A stretch of DNA of 64,000 nt from Paenibacillus sp. FSL H8-0537 (GTDB taxonomy: Bacteria > Bacillota > Bacilli > Paenibacillales > Paenibacillaceae). This document shows, piece after piece, positions 56,171 through 64,000 of the stretch. The notes under the pieces were generated by a model, which was given only the letters and a program-made list of their open reading frames with translations, had not been told where the DNA came from and ran no database searches. The stretch covers positions 1,103,501 to 1,167,500 of the forward strand of contig NZ_CP150290.1 of NCBI RefSeq assembly GCF_038051995.1, in the 5' to 3' direction. Made by a program: the position numbers and the translations under genes. Numbering within the stretch: the first letter of the stretch is position 1; every line of letters begins with the position of its first letter.

Positions 56171-56204
56171 ACGCTGTCTCTTTAGGAGGCGGCGTTTTGT
56201 TTTG
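56171..56204 (+). terminator. Terminator after the DUF3048 gene
   Basis: ACGCTGTCT pairs with AGGCGGCGT (two G-T pairs), followed by TTTTGTTTT. Confidence 0.7.
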
Positions 56205-56267
56205 GAAGCGGAGGAAATGAACGGAGTGTCGGCATAGAGTGAAAAAAAGAAATTTTTTTCATAAACG

Positions 56268-56306
56268 TTAATATTCCGTTAACAATTTTAAAGTAAACTG
56301 TGTTAA
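56268..56306 (+). promoter_or_regulatory. Candidate PhoP box before the DUF47-Pit genes
   Basis: TTAATA at 56268 and TTAACA at 56279 are 11 bases apart, the helical spacing of PhoP TT(A/C)ACA repeats. AAAGTA at 56290 and TGTTAA at 56301 continue the rhythm with weaker matches. The downstream genes handle phosphate, which makes Pho control plausible. Confidence 0.5.
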
Positions 56307-56390
56307 GATATTCTGGGCTTATCCACCAAAGGTCACCATAGGTCGACAAAATGCCCAAACAAAACATCCAGCCGGGTAAAGGGGATTACG

Positions 56391-57002
56391 ATGTTCAAGA
56401 AAAAAGATATTTTCTTTAAAACGTTTGAAGAAATGGCCGATGCGCTCGTTGTTGCTGTTGAGTATTTCTCGAACGGATTGTCGGATTTGTCCGATGTCTC
56501 TACTTTTGCCAAGACGATGAAGGAATACGAAAGCCAGTGCGACCAGTATGTGCACACGATTTTGAAGGAATTGAACAAAACGTTCATCACTCCGATTGAA
56601 CGAGAAGATATTATGGCGCTGACAAGCTCGCTTGACGATGTGCTGGATGGAATTGAAGCTTGCGCTTCGCGTTTCGAAATGTACAACATCAAGGAGAAGG
56701 ATGAGTACATTCAGCTGTTTGGCGACATTTTGCTGCGCTGCGCGCATCAGATCAAGAAAGCCATTTATTTGCTGACGCAGAAGAAGCTGCTGGCTATTCG
56801 TGAGCCGAACATTGCGCTCAATGAGCTGGAAAATCAAGCCGATGATCTGCTTCGCGTATGTATTACAAGCTTGTTCGCGAACGTAAGCGATCCGATTGAG
56901 CTGATGAAACGCAAGGAAATTTATGAAATGCTGGAGCAAACGACCGACTATTGCGAAGATGTTGCCAATACGCTGGAATCGATTATTATGCGCAATAGCT
57001 AA
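56391..57002 (+). CDS. DUF47 family PhoU-like Pit accessory protein
   Basis: A 203-residue all-helical protein of the DUF47/PhoU-like group, which commonly precedes pit genes and helps set transporter activity. It has conserved acidic helices: EYESQCDQYVHTILKEL and TPIEREDIMALTSSLDDVLDGIE. The second half has ENQADDLLR and EQTTDYCEDVANTLESI. These acidic clusters bind metal in PhoU relatives. The ATG at 56391 follows AAAGGGG. It is 24 bases ahead of pit. Confidence 0.9.
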   Translation: MFKKKDIFFKTFEEMADALVVAVEYFSNGLSDLSDVSTFAKTMKEYESQCDQYVHTILKELNKTFITPIEREDIMALTSSLDDVLDGIEACASRFEMYNIKEKDEYIQLFGDILLRCAHQIKKAIYLLTQKKLLAIREPNIALNELENQADDLLRVCITSLFANVSDPIELMKRKEIYEMLEQTTDYCEDVANTLESIIMRNS

Positions 57003-57026
57003 CGCGGAAAGTGGGAGTCAACTCGA

Positions 57027-58022
57027 ATGGATTCATATATTTTATGGACGGTTGTCATTCTGGCACTCGGTTTTGATTTTATTAACGGCTTCCATGATAC
57101 CGCGAATGCGATTGCGACGTCGGTATCTACCCGTGCGCTCAAGCCTCGCGTAGCCATTATGATGGCTGCGGTGATGAACTTCCTCGGTGCGATTATGTTT
57201 ACCGGGGTAGCCAAAACGATCGGAAGCGGCGTAGCGAATCCTGCTGATTTGCCGAATGGTGTCGAAGTCGTTATCGCTGCGCTCATATCGGCTATAATCT
57301 GGAATCTGGTTACGTGGTGGTTCGGAATTCCGTCCTCCTCGTCTCATGCGCTCATCGGCTCGTTGGCTGGTGCGGTTATTGCAGGTTCAGGAATGGGCGC
57401 GATTAATGCGTCGGGCTTTACGGATATTGTTAAAGCTCTCATTTTATCGCCGCTTATTGCGTTCTCGGCTGGTTTCATCATTATGTGGCTGCTCAAGCGG
57501 ATTTTCGCCAAATCGAGCCCGCATCAGGTGAATAAAGGCTTCCGTTTCAGCCAAATCATTACGGCGGCCTTCCAATCGTTCTCGCATGGTACGAATGATG
57601 CGCAGAAGGCGATGGGGATTATCACGTTTGCGCTCGTTGCTGCGGGAGTTCAGGATAACTTGGATGTGCCGCTATGGGTTAAGTTGTCCGCTGCTCTGGC
57701 GATGGCGCTTGGTACGTCCGTCGGGGGCTACAAAATCATTAAAACGATGGGTACGAAGATTTTCAAAATCGAACCGATCAATGGCTTTGCTGCCGATGTA
57801 GGCTCGGCTGTCGTTATTTTGACGGCTACCGTGCTGCATTTGCCAGTCAGTACGACACATGTTATCACGTCTTCGATTCTCGGTGTAGGCAGCGCGAAGC
57901 GCTTCTCCAGCGTGAAATGGTCGATGGCGGGCCGGATCTTGGTCGCTTGGGTCATTACGATTCCGATCACGGTACTGATGGCAATGGCTGTCTACTGGGC
58001 AATAGATTGGTTGTTCATTTAA
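57027..58022 (+). CDS. pit: Inorganic phosphate transporter, Pit family
   Basis: A 331-residue membrane protein with about ten helices, moving phosphate (as metal phosphate) with protons. GFDFINGFHDTANAIATSVSTRAL near residue 15, and SFSHGTNDAQKAMGI near 192, are the paired Pit signatures (the inverted GANDxAN-like repeats). It forms an operon with the DUF47 gene. Confidence 0.93.
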   Translation: MDSYILWTVVILALGFDFINGFHDTANAIATSVSTRALKPRVAIMMAAVMNFLGAIMFTGVAKTIGSGVANPADLPNGVEVVIAALISAIIWNLVTWWFGIPSSSSHALIGSLAGAVIAGSGMGAINASGFTDIVKALILSPLIAFSAGFIIMWLLKRIFAKSSPHQVNKGFRFSQIITAAFQSFSHGTNDAQKAMGIITFALVAAGVQDNLDVPLWVKLSAALAMALGTSVGGYKIIKTMGTKIFKIEPINGFAADVGSAVVILTATVLHLPVSTTHVITSSILGVGSAKRFSSVKWSMAGRILVAWVITIPITVLMAMAVYWAIDWLFI

Positions 58023-58041
58023 GCTTGCATAGCGTTTTGAG

Positions 58042-58072
58042 GCCCGGTCCGTTAGTGGACGCGGGCTTTTTT
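58042..58072 (+). terminator. Terminator after pit
   Basis: GCCCG with TCC pairs with GGA and CGGGC around GTTAGT, followed by TTTTTT. Confidence 0.85.
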
Positions 58073-58098
58073 ATTGCGCGGGGATGGGTGGACGGTGA

Positions 58099-58139
58099 AA
58101 AATAAAGCTTCTGCCAGCAAGGCTTGCTGCTGGCAGAAG
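58099..58139 (-). terminator. Terminator of the YqfQ-like gene
   Basis: CTTCTGCCAGCA at 58108 pairs perfectly with TGCTGGCAGAAG at 58128. On the minus strand the stem is followed by CTTTATTTTT. Confidence 0.8.
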
Positions 58140-58222
58140 GGAAGGAAAGTGCGCCGGTTACCGCGCTTTAGTTGCTGCGGAGGCAGGCAGAGTTTGCGGC
58201 GCTGCTCTCCGCTGCTTGTGGC

Positions 58223-58792
58223 TTAGCGCCGGCGTTTTCTTCTGCGTCTGCGGTTAGCGGGACCTGTGGCTGAGCCGCTGCCGGACTTGCGGCGCCTGCG
58301 TTTAGGGATGAACTCTTCCACGTCATCGGTGGCGTCATCCGCGGCCCCTTTTTTCCCAAAGGAGCCCATGATCACCTTCACAAGCGGAGCCATCTGGGAG
58401 ACGCTGCTCATGACCTTCTGAACCTTCGTCACGGTGGACAAAATCCCATCAATGCCGCCTATACGGTCGACGAAGCCTTTAATCTCTCCTAAATTGGCGA
58501 GCGAGAAGGCGCCGCTTTTGGCGGGGGCTACGGATTCAGCAAGCTCGGCTGCGGTAGCTGGGACTATGGTTTGGGATTCCGGCTGTACGGCTTGAACCGA
58601 TTGAAGCGGCGGCTGGAACTCTGGGATCGCATTTTCATTCAGTAAGCCGGATACGCTGGCCTTATGGTTAACGGCGGGGCTGAGCTGGCTTTGCCCTTGA
58701 CGGCTGCTGCGATGCTGGAATTGCTGCGGCTGCTGAGCATGCGGGTAGCGGGGATATTGGGGATAGCCGCCGGGATTATTGCGATAGTTCAC
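58223..58792 (-). CDS. YqfQ/VrrA-like protein
   Basis: A 189-residue protein. GTG 58792 is the likely start, with AAAAGGG 8 bases upstream; longer frames to 58936 have no ribosome site. Residues 1-45 are Asn/Gly/Pro/Tyr/Gln-rich (NYRNNPGGYPQYPRYPHAQ). A helical part then holds GEIKGFVDRIGGIDGILSTVTKVQKVM, similar to the helix of YqfQ. The C-terminus is very basic (RRRRRKRRR), suggesting binding to nucleic acid or polyanions. Function is unknown. Confidence 0.65.
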   Translation of the reverse strand: MNYRNNPGGYPQYPRYPHAQQPQQFQHRSSRQGQSQLSPAVNHKASVSGLLNENAIPEFQPPLQSVQAVQPESQTIVPATAAELAESVAPAKSGAFSLANLGEIKGFVDRIGGIDGILSTVTKVQKVMSSVSQMAPLVKVIMGSFGKKGAADDATDDVEEFIPKRRRRKSGSGSATGPANRRRRRKRRR

Positions 58793-59060
58793 GCTGATCA
58801 CCCTTTTATTTTTTATAGTCGAATCGCCGTGCTTCATGGTGGAATGCTCTGCTCGTGGGAGACGAGGCGCGTTGTGCAAAGCGGTCTTAGTGAAGCGCGG
58901 GCTCCTCCGCCAGAGCGGCGGTGAAGTGGTGTACACTTGGTATTAGTCTATGGCATAGGCAAACGTAAGGATTGGACGAATGTCACGGGTCTTGCAGAAA
59001 AATAACGGCAGATGTCCCCCATTTTCTCTTCTGTTCTGTAAAGCGTGAATACGGTAATGC
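58793..59060. other. Divergent gap between the YqfQ-like gene and yerC
   Basis: No gene seen. It holds the minus-strand promoter of the YqfQ-like gene (not fixed) and ends at the yerC promoter. Confidence 0.45.
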
Positions 59061-59089
59061 TTGAAAAAAACGGTTAAAAAAGCTACAAT
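59061..59089 (+). promoter_or_regulatory. Sigma-A promoter of yerC
   Basis: TTGAAA at 59061-59066 and TACAAT at 59084-59089 with a 17-base spacer, 45 bases before the yerC ATG. Confidence 0.75.
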
Positions 59090-59133
59090 GTGAGCATTGG
59101 AAGTCCGGTTCGAAGACTAGAGGAGTGAAGAAT

Positions 59134-59424
59134 ATGCAGCTCAAAAAGCTGAACGATAAAGCAGTAGATCAATTGTTTGAGGCCATCCTAACTTTAAAAT
59201 CCGTTGAGGAATGTTATGTGTTTTTTGATGATTTGTGCACGGTCAATGAAATTCAGTCGCTGTCGCAGCGTCTGGAGGTAGCGCGCATGCTCGGAAAGGG
59301 CAGCACGTACAATCAGATTGAAGCGGAGACAGGCGCGAGCACGGCTACAATCTCGCGGGTGAAGCGCTGTTTGAATTATGGCAACGACGGGTATAAAATG
59401 GCTTTAGAACGTTTAGGACGATAG
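59134..59424 (+). CDS. yerC: YerC/TrpR-like DNA-binding protein
   Basis: A 96-residue helical protein of the YerC/YecD group of TrpR-like regulators. The helix-turn-helix lies in SLSQRLEVARMLGKG and TYNQIEAETGASTATISRVKRCL, and the DDLCTVNEI part is typical. No tryptophan pocket is implied. The ATG at 59134 is 7 bases after GAGGAG. Target genes are not known. Confidence 0.85.
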   Translation: MQLKKLNDKAVDQLFEAILTLKSVEECYVFFDDLCTVNEIQSLSQRLEVARMLGKGSTYNQIEAETGASTATISRVKRCLNYGNDGYKMALERLGR

Positions 59425-59437
59425 GTGCGTGAAAGCC

Positions 59438-60232
59438 ATGAAAAAACCCGGTATTCTCGTTATAAGCCACGGCTCGCGCGATGCGCAGTGGGTGCGGCTT
59501 GTAGATGAAGCAGTAAAGCGGGCAACAGAGACGATGCAGCGGGCCGAGGTGCCCGTGTATTCGTCTTTTCTTGAAATTGTAGAGGGCCGGCTTATACAGG
59601 ACGGCATTGACGAGCTGGAGGCACAGGGCGTAACCGAGCTGTATGTGCTACCGCTGTTTATTTCATCAGGCAGTACGCATATCGATGAGATTGGACAGGC
59701 TTTTGGCTTTGCGCCGATCTCGGATTTTGAGGGCGATCTCGGCATTTTTCGGGTGAACGCGCATGTCCATATGGGGATGCCGATTAATGATGATCCCGAA
59801 ATTGCGGAGCTGCTGCTGGAAAATTTAAAGCCGCTTAGCGCGGACCCGAGCCGCGAAGCGCTGCTATTAATTGGCCACGGCAGCAAGGAGCCGGTGTTCC
59901 ATGAGCGCTGGCAGCAAGGCCTCGATGCGCTAGCTGGTCGTATACGCGAACTGGGCGGTTTCGCGCGCGCGGAAACGGCTATGCTGCTGCCTGATCAGGC
60001 CGCTGAGCGGTTGAAGGGCATGCAGGTGGAACGGCCGGAGGAAGCGGTTATCGTCGTGCCGTTATTTTTGAGCAACGGCTATTTCACGAATGAGGTCATT
60101 CCGGAGCGGTTGTCGGGACTTGACTATCGCTATAACGGCAGGCCAATGCTGCCTGATCCGGCGATTGAGCGCTGGCTGGTGCGGAATATGGTGGATTGGC
60201 TGGCGGGTTTGGAGCGGACTGAAGTGAATTGA
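59438..60232 (+). CDS. Two-domain CbiX-family sirohydrochlorin chelatase
   Basis: A 264-residue protein with two CbiX domains. The first has GILVISHGSRDAQW with the metal His, and LYVLPLFISSGSTHIDEIG with the second His. The second has ALLLIGHGSKEPVFHERW and VIVVPLFLSNGYFTNEVIP. These enzymes insert cobalt, nickel or iron into sirohydrochlorin. No siroheme or cobalamin genes are near, so the metal is not fixed here. The ATG at 59438 lies 13 bases after the yerC stop; GTG 59429 is less likely. Confidence 0.88.
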   Translation: MKKPGILVISHGSRDAQWVRLVDEAVKRATETMQRAEVPVYSSFLEIVEGRLIQDGIDELEAQGVTELYVLPLFISSGSTHIDEIGQAFGFAPISDFEGDLGIFRVNAHVHMGMPINDDPEIAELLLENLKPLSADPSREALLLIGHGSKEPVFHERWQQGLDALAGRIRELGGFARAETAMLLPDQAAERLKGMQVERPEEAVIVVPLFLSNGYFTNEVIPERLSGLDYRYNGRPMLPDPAIERWLVRNMVDWLAGLERTEVN

Positions 60233-60515
60233 TGTGAAAAAAAGTGTAATGAAGTATAGTGAATTGGATTGGATGGAAATAAAGTTCAGTTCATTGAAGT
60301 GCAGTGCATTGAAATGAATTGGATTGAAGGGTGCAAGGATGGAGTAAAATAGATGGTTGGTAAATGAAATGAACACCTGGGTAGGCGGGTAATCGTATAA
60401 TAGTGGAACGTGAATATTTGGAAGTGGAAAGCAAAACACGAATTACGCATGCGCGAAGGCGATAGGTAGGCCTGCCGACACATGAGAAATTGCAAATGGC
60501 TTGGAGGTCACGCTG
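60233..60515. repeat. Low-complexity GAATTGGATTG-rich spacer
   Basis: No gene. About 110 bases (60225-60335) consist of short related words, GTGAATTGATG, GTGAATTGGATTGGATGG, GTGCAGTGCATTGAAATG and AATTGGATTGAAG, which look like a decayed 10-12 base tandem repeat. GGAGG at 60502 serves dagK. Confidence 0.5.
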
Positions 60516-61433
60516 ATGTCAGCATATAAAAGAGCAAGATTGATCTATAATCCTTCTTCCGGCAGGGAAGAAATGAAGCGCAGGCTTCCAGATATTTTGC
60601 AGCGGCTGGAGCGCGGCGGCATTGAGACGAGCTGCCACGCGACGATAGGCGAGGGCGATGCGACGCTTGCGGCTGCCGAAGCTGCGGAGCGCGGCTACGA
60701 CCTGATTATTGCGGCGGGCGGCGACGGAACGCTGTATGAGGTTATTAATGGGCTGGCGGAAAAGCCGAATTTGCCACCGCTGGGCATTTTGCCGTTAGGG
60801 ACGACGAATGATTTCGCTAGGGCGCTTGGCATTCCGAAGCATTGGGAATATGCGGTCGATCTGATCATTCAGCAGTATACGCGCCCGATTGATGTCGGCA
60901 AGGCGAATGAGCGTTATTTTATTAATATTGCGGGTGGCGGCTCGTTGACGGAGCTGACGTATGATGTGCCGAGCAAGCTCAAGACGATGATTGGGCAGCT
61001 GGCGTATTATATGAAGGGCATGGAGAAAATGACGCGCCTCAGCCCGACCGAGCTGAAAATCCAGGCCGCAGGCGTAGGCGATTTTCATGAGGAATTTATG
61101 CTTTTTCTCATCTGCAACAGCAACTCGGTTGGCGGGTTTGAGAAGCTGGCTCCAGACTCGAAGCTCGACGATGGATTGTTTGACGTGATTTTGCTGCGAA
61201 AATGCAATTTGCCAGAGTTTATCCGCCTCGTGTCGCTTGCGCTGCGCGGGGAGCATATGAATGATCCGCATATTATCCATTTCCGCACGAATGAGATGAA
61301 GGTCACGACGCCAGACTACGTGCAGATTAATCTCGACGGCGAGTACGGCGGCAAGCTGCCGTTTACGTTCTCGGTGCTGCCTTCTCATTTGCGAATTTTT
61401 GCCGATGAGATGGGCGAGTCGACCTATCGGTAG
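60516..61433 (+). CDS. dagK: Diacylglycerol kinase DagK
   Basis: A 305-residue lipid kinase that phosphorylates diacylglycerol to phosphatidic acid, returning the lipid left from lipoteichoic acid synthesis. The N-terminal IYNPSSGREEMKRRLPDIL and the catalytic loop AAGGDGTLYEVINGLA (about residue 70) with GTTNDFARALGIP are DAGK motifs. IQAAGVGDFHEEF and DDGLFDVILLRK finish the fold. The start ATG 60516 follows GGAGG by 8 bases. Confidence 0.92.
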   Translation: MSAYKRARLIYNPSSGREEMKRRLPDILQRLERGGIETSCHATIGEGDATLAAAEAAERGYDLIIAAGGDGTLYEVINGLAEKPNLPPLGILPLGTTNDFARALGIPKHWEYAVDLIIQQYTRPIDVGKANERYFINIAGGGSLTELTYDVPSKLKTMIGQLAYYMKGMEKMTRLSPTELKIQAAGVGDFHEEFMLFLICNSNSVGGFEKLAPDSKLDDGLFDVILLRKCNLPEFIRLVSLALRGEHMNDPHIIHFRTNEMKVTTPDYVQINLDGEYGGKLPFTFSVLPSHLRIFADEMGESTYR

Positions 61434-61701
61434 TATAATGGATTTATGTGAGCGTAAGAGCGAAGGACGATGAACAAAGTACGAAGAGCTAAGAGCGAAA
61501 AATGATGGATGGCTATCCGCAAAACAGCATAGGCTGCTATTGGTGATTTAAGCGAAGCGCTGGTTGCGCTGAACTGGATAGGAAAGATCAGGGATTCGTG
61601 TATGATGGCGAGTCATTTTGTGAAAAAGAATAAGAGCAGAAAGTTGGCCGCTTAGCGGCCTGCTTGCGTTAATGGCGATATAGAGCGGAGCGGGTAGAGC
61701 A
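61434..61701. other. Intergenic spacer before the methyltransferase
   Basis: No gene seen; several purine-rich stretches. The short inverted repeat GGCCGCTTAGCGGCC at 61644-61658 is a candidate terminator or regulator but lacks a T-run. Confidence 0.45.
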
Positions 61702-63231
61702 ATGAACAGAAGGAATAACAGAGGTGGCGGCGGACGTGGGCGCAGCAATTCCCAGTCTAAGCCGCCGGAAAATGTGCCGGTAAGCAAAAATGAAGAGGTC
61801 GTCCTCGATATTATCGGACTGACGCATGACGGGGAAGGGGTAGGCCGCGCTGATGGCTATACCCTTTTTGTGCAGGGCGCACTCCCTGGTGAGCGCGTGC
61901 GCGCGAAGGTCATGAAGACGAAGAAGCAGTATGGCTATGCGCGCTTGCAGGAGCTGCTGGTCGCGAGCGACGACCGCGTCGAGCCGCCATGCGATATTTA
62001 TAAGCAATGCGGCGGCTGCCAGCTTCAGCATATGGGCTATGAAGCCCAGCTGAGCTGGAAACGCCAGCATGTGGTGGACAATCTGGTGCGGATCGGGAAG
62101 CTGAGTGTCGCTGGGGAAGCGGAGAAGGCACAGGCAGGTGGATCGGCGGAAAATAAAGCGGCGGAAGCTGCTGTTATTGTGCATCCGACCATTGGGATGG
62201 ACGAGCCTTGGCGCTATCGGAATAAGGCACAGGTGCCGATTGGCATGATGACAGGCGGTCATGCTAATGACGGTGATGGTGCGGAAAGTAAGCTGATTGC
62301 TGGTTTTTATGCGCGTGGCAGCCATCGGATTATAGACATGGACGATTGCCTAATTCAGCATGACCGCAATGATGAGATTGTGCGGGCAGTGAAGGCGATT
62401 GGGCGCGAGCTAGGCGTAACTGGCTATGATGAGGAGAGCGGACGCGGCGTGCTGCGCCATGTGATGGCGCGTACGGGCTTTGTAACGGGCGAGATGATGG
62501 TCGTGCTTGTGACGAACGGACGCAAGCTCCTGCAGGCTGAGCGCTGGGTGGAGCGCATCCGTGAGGAGCTGCCAGGTGTGACGAGTATCGTTCAAAATGT
62601 GAATGAGCGGAACACGAATGTGATTTTTGGCGATGAGACGAAGGTGCTGTGGGGCAGCGATGTTATTTATGATGAGCTCGACGGTATTCGCTTCGCGATA
62701 TCGGCGAGATCGTTCTATCAGGTGAACCCGCTGCAGACGGTGGCCCTGTACCGCAAAGCGGTGGAATATGCGGCGCTGACCGGGACAGAGTCCGTCATTG
62801 ACGCATATTGCGGGATCGGGACGATATCGCTGTTTCTGGCACGGCAAGCTGGGCGCGTCTACGGCGTAGAAATCGTGCCGGAGGCGATTGAGGATGCGAA
62901 GCGTAATGCGGAGCTGAATGGGATCGGGAATGCGACGTTCGAGGCTGGACCTGCCGAGGTCGTCATTCCGCGCTGGCGCGAGGAGGGCGGAATTGTGCCC
63001 GACGTCATCGTCGTCGACCCGCCGCGTAAAGGCTGCGATCCTGAGCTGCTGGAGACGATTCTGGCAATGCAGCCGGATAGAGTTGTTTATGTTAGCTGTA
63101 ATCCGTCGACATTGGCGCGGGATTTGCGGGTGTTGGAGGATGGCGGGTATCAGACGGTTGAGGTGCAGCCGGTAGATATGTTTCCGTGGACTACGCATGT
63201 GGAAGTGGTCGTGTGGTTGAAACAAGTGTAG
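61702..63231 (+). CDS. rlmCD: 23S rRNA (uracil-5-)-methyltransferase, RlmCD type
   Basis: A 509-residue TrmA/RumA-family enzyme using S-adenosylmethionine to form m5U in 23S rRNA. After a Gly/Arg-rich tail (RNNRGGGGRGR), the TRAM domain (EEVVLDIIGLTHDGEGVG) is followed by the [4Fe-4S] cysteines in PPCDIYKQCGGCQLQH. The methyltransferase domain has VIDAYCGIGTISLFLA, the SAM loop, and the catalytic Cys in VVYVSCNPSTLARDL. The extra 40-residue insertion after the cluster (KAQAGGSAENKAAEA) is low-complexity. In Firmicutes one enzyme often handles both positions, hence RlmCD. Confidence 0.9.
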   Translation: MNRRNNRGGGGRGRSNSQSKPPENVPVSKNEEVVLDIIGLTHDGEGVGRADGYTLFVQGALPGERVRAKVMKTKKQYGYARLQELLVASDDRVEPPCDIYKQCGGCQLQHMGYEAQLSWKRQHVVDNLVRIGKLSVAGEAEKAQAGGSAENKAAEAAVIVHPTIGMDEPWRYRNKAQVPIGMMTGGHANDGDGAESKLIAGFYARGSHRIIDMDDCLIQHDRNDEIVRAVKAIGRELGVTGYDEESGRGVLRHVMARTGFVTGEMMVVLVTNGRKLLQAERWVERIREELPGVTSIVQNVNERNTNVIFGDETKVLWGSDVIYDELDGIRFAISARSFYQVNPLQTVALYRKAVEYAALTGTESVIDAYCGIGTISLFLARQAGRVYGVEIVPEAIEDAKRNAELNGIGNATFEAGPAEVVIPRWREEGGIVPDVIVVDPPRKGCDPELLETILAMQPDRVVYVSCNPSTLARDLRVLEDGGYQTVEVQPVDMFPWTTHVEVVVWLKQV

Positions 63232-63468
63232 TACAGGTGGGTGGAATCTCTTGTTTGATATATGCCTTGTTGGCGATTATAAGCGAGGATATTCTGCAGG
63301 ACTTTGAAGTTTAGTAATAAGGAAATGAGAGAGCGCTCGATGCTTTTTCCAAAACCTATACTCGACGAAGATCCAAAGCAAGCAGCTGGATCTTCTTCAG
63401 GTATCACCTTGACCCGTGTCACATATTGTCCGATACTGGAAGAAAATATGTGATATGGGGGAACCATT
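63232..63468. other. Spacer with an inverted repeat
   Basis: No gene seen. GAAGATCC at 63367 and GGATCTTC at 63388 form an 8-base stem, followed by TTC rather than a T-run. GGGGGAA before 63469 is the ribosome site of the next gene. Confidence 0.4.
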
Positions 63469-63735
63469 ATGGAATGTCTGGATTGGATTGTTTGGCTGCT
63501 TGGGATTGGGGGATTATTAATATCTACAAGAGGGACCTGGCTTCTTTTTAAAGGAACGCCGCTTGACCAAATAGGCATACCAACTTATGTGGATGCTCAT
63601 GTAGCACAGGACGAATTTGAGAAGGCATACGAGGAGCTTCATCGGAGAAAGGGCTTCACAAAGACAGGGATAAAACTTATTGGATGGGGTTTCGGTATTC
63701 AACTCATTGCGCAAATATTAAATGGACCATGGTAA
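63469..63735 (+). CDS. Small membrane protein of unknown function
   Basis: An 88-residue protein with two membrane helices: one near the start (DWIVWLLGIGGLLISTRGTWLLF) and one at the end (GIKLIGWGFGIQLIAQIL). A charged loop (QDEFEKAYEELHRRKG) lies between. GGGGGAA stands 8 bases before the ATG, and a terminator follows. No family recognised. Confidence 0.75.
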   Translation: MECLDWIVWLLGIGGLLISTRGTWLLFKGTPLDQIGIPTYVDAHVAQDEFEKAYEELHRRKGFTKTGIKLIGWGFGIQLIAQILNGPW

Positions 63736-63759
63736 CCACTCAATCGAGTGGTTTTTTAT
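63734..63759 (+). terminator. Terminator after the small membrane protein gene
   Basis: AACCACTC and GAGTGGTT pair around AATC, followed by TTTT. The first base overlaps the stop codon of the gene. Confidence 0.85.
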
Positions 63760-63775
63760 TGAGAGGAGCATTTAG

Positions 63776-64000
63776 GTGGATATTAGGACGATAATAGCAA
63801 ATCAAATAAATGCTGCATCCTATAACGCGCGCATCAATCTACAGCGGGGAGATCAGGAATATGAAAAGCTCCGCCGCAGCAGTGAATTGTTTTGTTATGT
63901 GGAGCCGATCGTTTGGAAGGAGCTTGCCGGAAACATGGTGGGCGGCCATCAGAGGTATAAGATCATAGTTAACGAGCTTGGCCACACGGAACTGAGGTTA
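63776..64000 (+). CDS. Partial ParB-like N-terminal domain protein
   Basis: A frame from GTG 63776 (GAGGAG 8 bases before) stays open to the window edge, 75 codons. The product has YNARINLQRGDQEYEKLRRS, CYVEPIVWKELAGNMVGG and HQRYKIIVNELGHTEL. The matching pattern in ParB-like proteins of phages and conjugative elements is xNPRxxL, PIVWN, GNxVGGHQR and LGHTEV. ParB-type domains bind DNA or act as CTP-linked clamps. A prophage or integrated element could start here. The C-terminus is outside the window. Confidence 0.75.
   Translation, partial: MDIRTIIANQINAASYNARINLQRGDQEYEKLRRSSELFCYVEPIVWKELAGNMVGGHQRYKIIVNELGHTELRL

Noticed and set aside
1..64000. tRNA and rRNA genes
   Set aside because: I looked for cloverleaf-type words and rRNA-like stretches in the gaps and saw none; a tRNA scan would be decisive.

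Overview
The window reads as a chromosome segment of a low-to-moderate GC Gram-positive spore-former, most likely a Paenibacillus or close relative. The Bacillus-order purine operon with separate purS, purQ and purL, strong GGAGG-type ribosome sites, three SLH domains on a secreted protein, lipobox lipoproteins and WXG100-type proteins all fit. No rRNA or tRNA gene was seen.

Region 1 (1-734, minus) is the start of a cut-off gene, probably a carbohydrate-acting enzyme. After an AT-rich gap, region 2 (1570-18318, plus) is the most unusual part: one long operon that mixes type VII secretion parts (an EssC/YukB-like FtsK/SpoIIIE ATPase, a YukD-like ubiquitin-fold protein, two WXG100-like proteins) with Tad/Flp-pilus-type parts (CpaB/SAF, CpaE/TadZ-like proteins, a CpaF/TadA motor ATPase, a long TadB/TadC-like membrane protein and five one-helix pilin-like proteins). 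The usual Firmicutes partners EssB/YukC and EsaA/YueB were not recognised, nor was a prepilin peptidase.

Region 3 (18431-31828) is a polymorphic toxin array. Two intact toxin genes share an almost identical 1.7-kb 5' part with a WXG-like N-terminus and carry different C-terminal toxin domains, each followed by immunity-like genes. A third copy has lost its first 292 codons, and its WHH-type nuclease tip has an internal deletion removing the catalytic core, yet its SUKH immunity gene is intact. An SLH protein, a 1121-residue exported Ig-like protein, an IS30 remnant and a small orphan ORF lie between the modules. The gene order suggests that region 2 secretes the products of region 3.

Region 4 (31829-46350) holds the complete purine operon purEKBCSQLFMNHD. 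Its control region has paired PurR boxes over a sigma-A promoter, a guanine riboswitch and two composite hairpin repeats inside the leader. A third copy of this repeat precedes the DUF3048 lipoprotein gene at 55040.

Region 5 (46351-64000) is housekeeping and envelope genes: a tandemly duplicated membrane protein pair, a polysaccharide deacetylase lipoprotein, a beta-propeller-like lipoprotein with a two-component system, a 39-residue membrane protein, a thioredoxin-fold protein, an alpha/beta hydrolase, the DUF3048 lipoprotein, a DUF47-Pit phosphate transporter pair with a candidate Pho box, a YqfQ-like protein, YerC, CbiX, DagK, an RlmCD-type rRNA methyltransferase, and the start of a ParB-like gene that may mark the edge of a mobile element.
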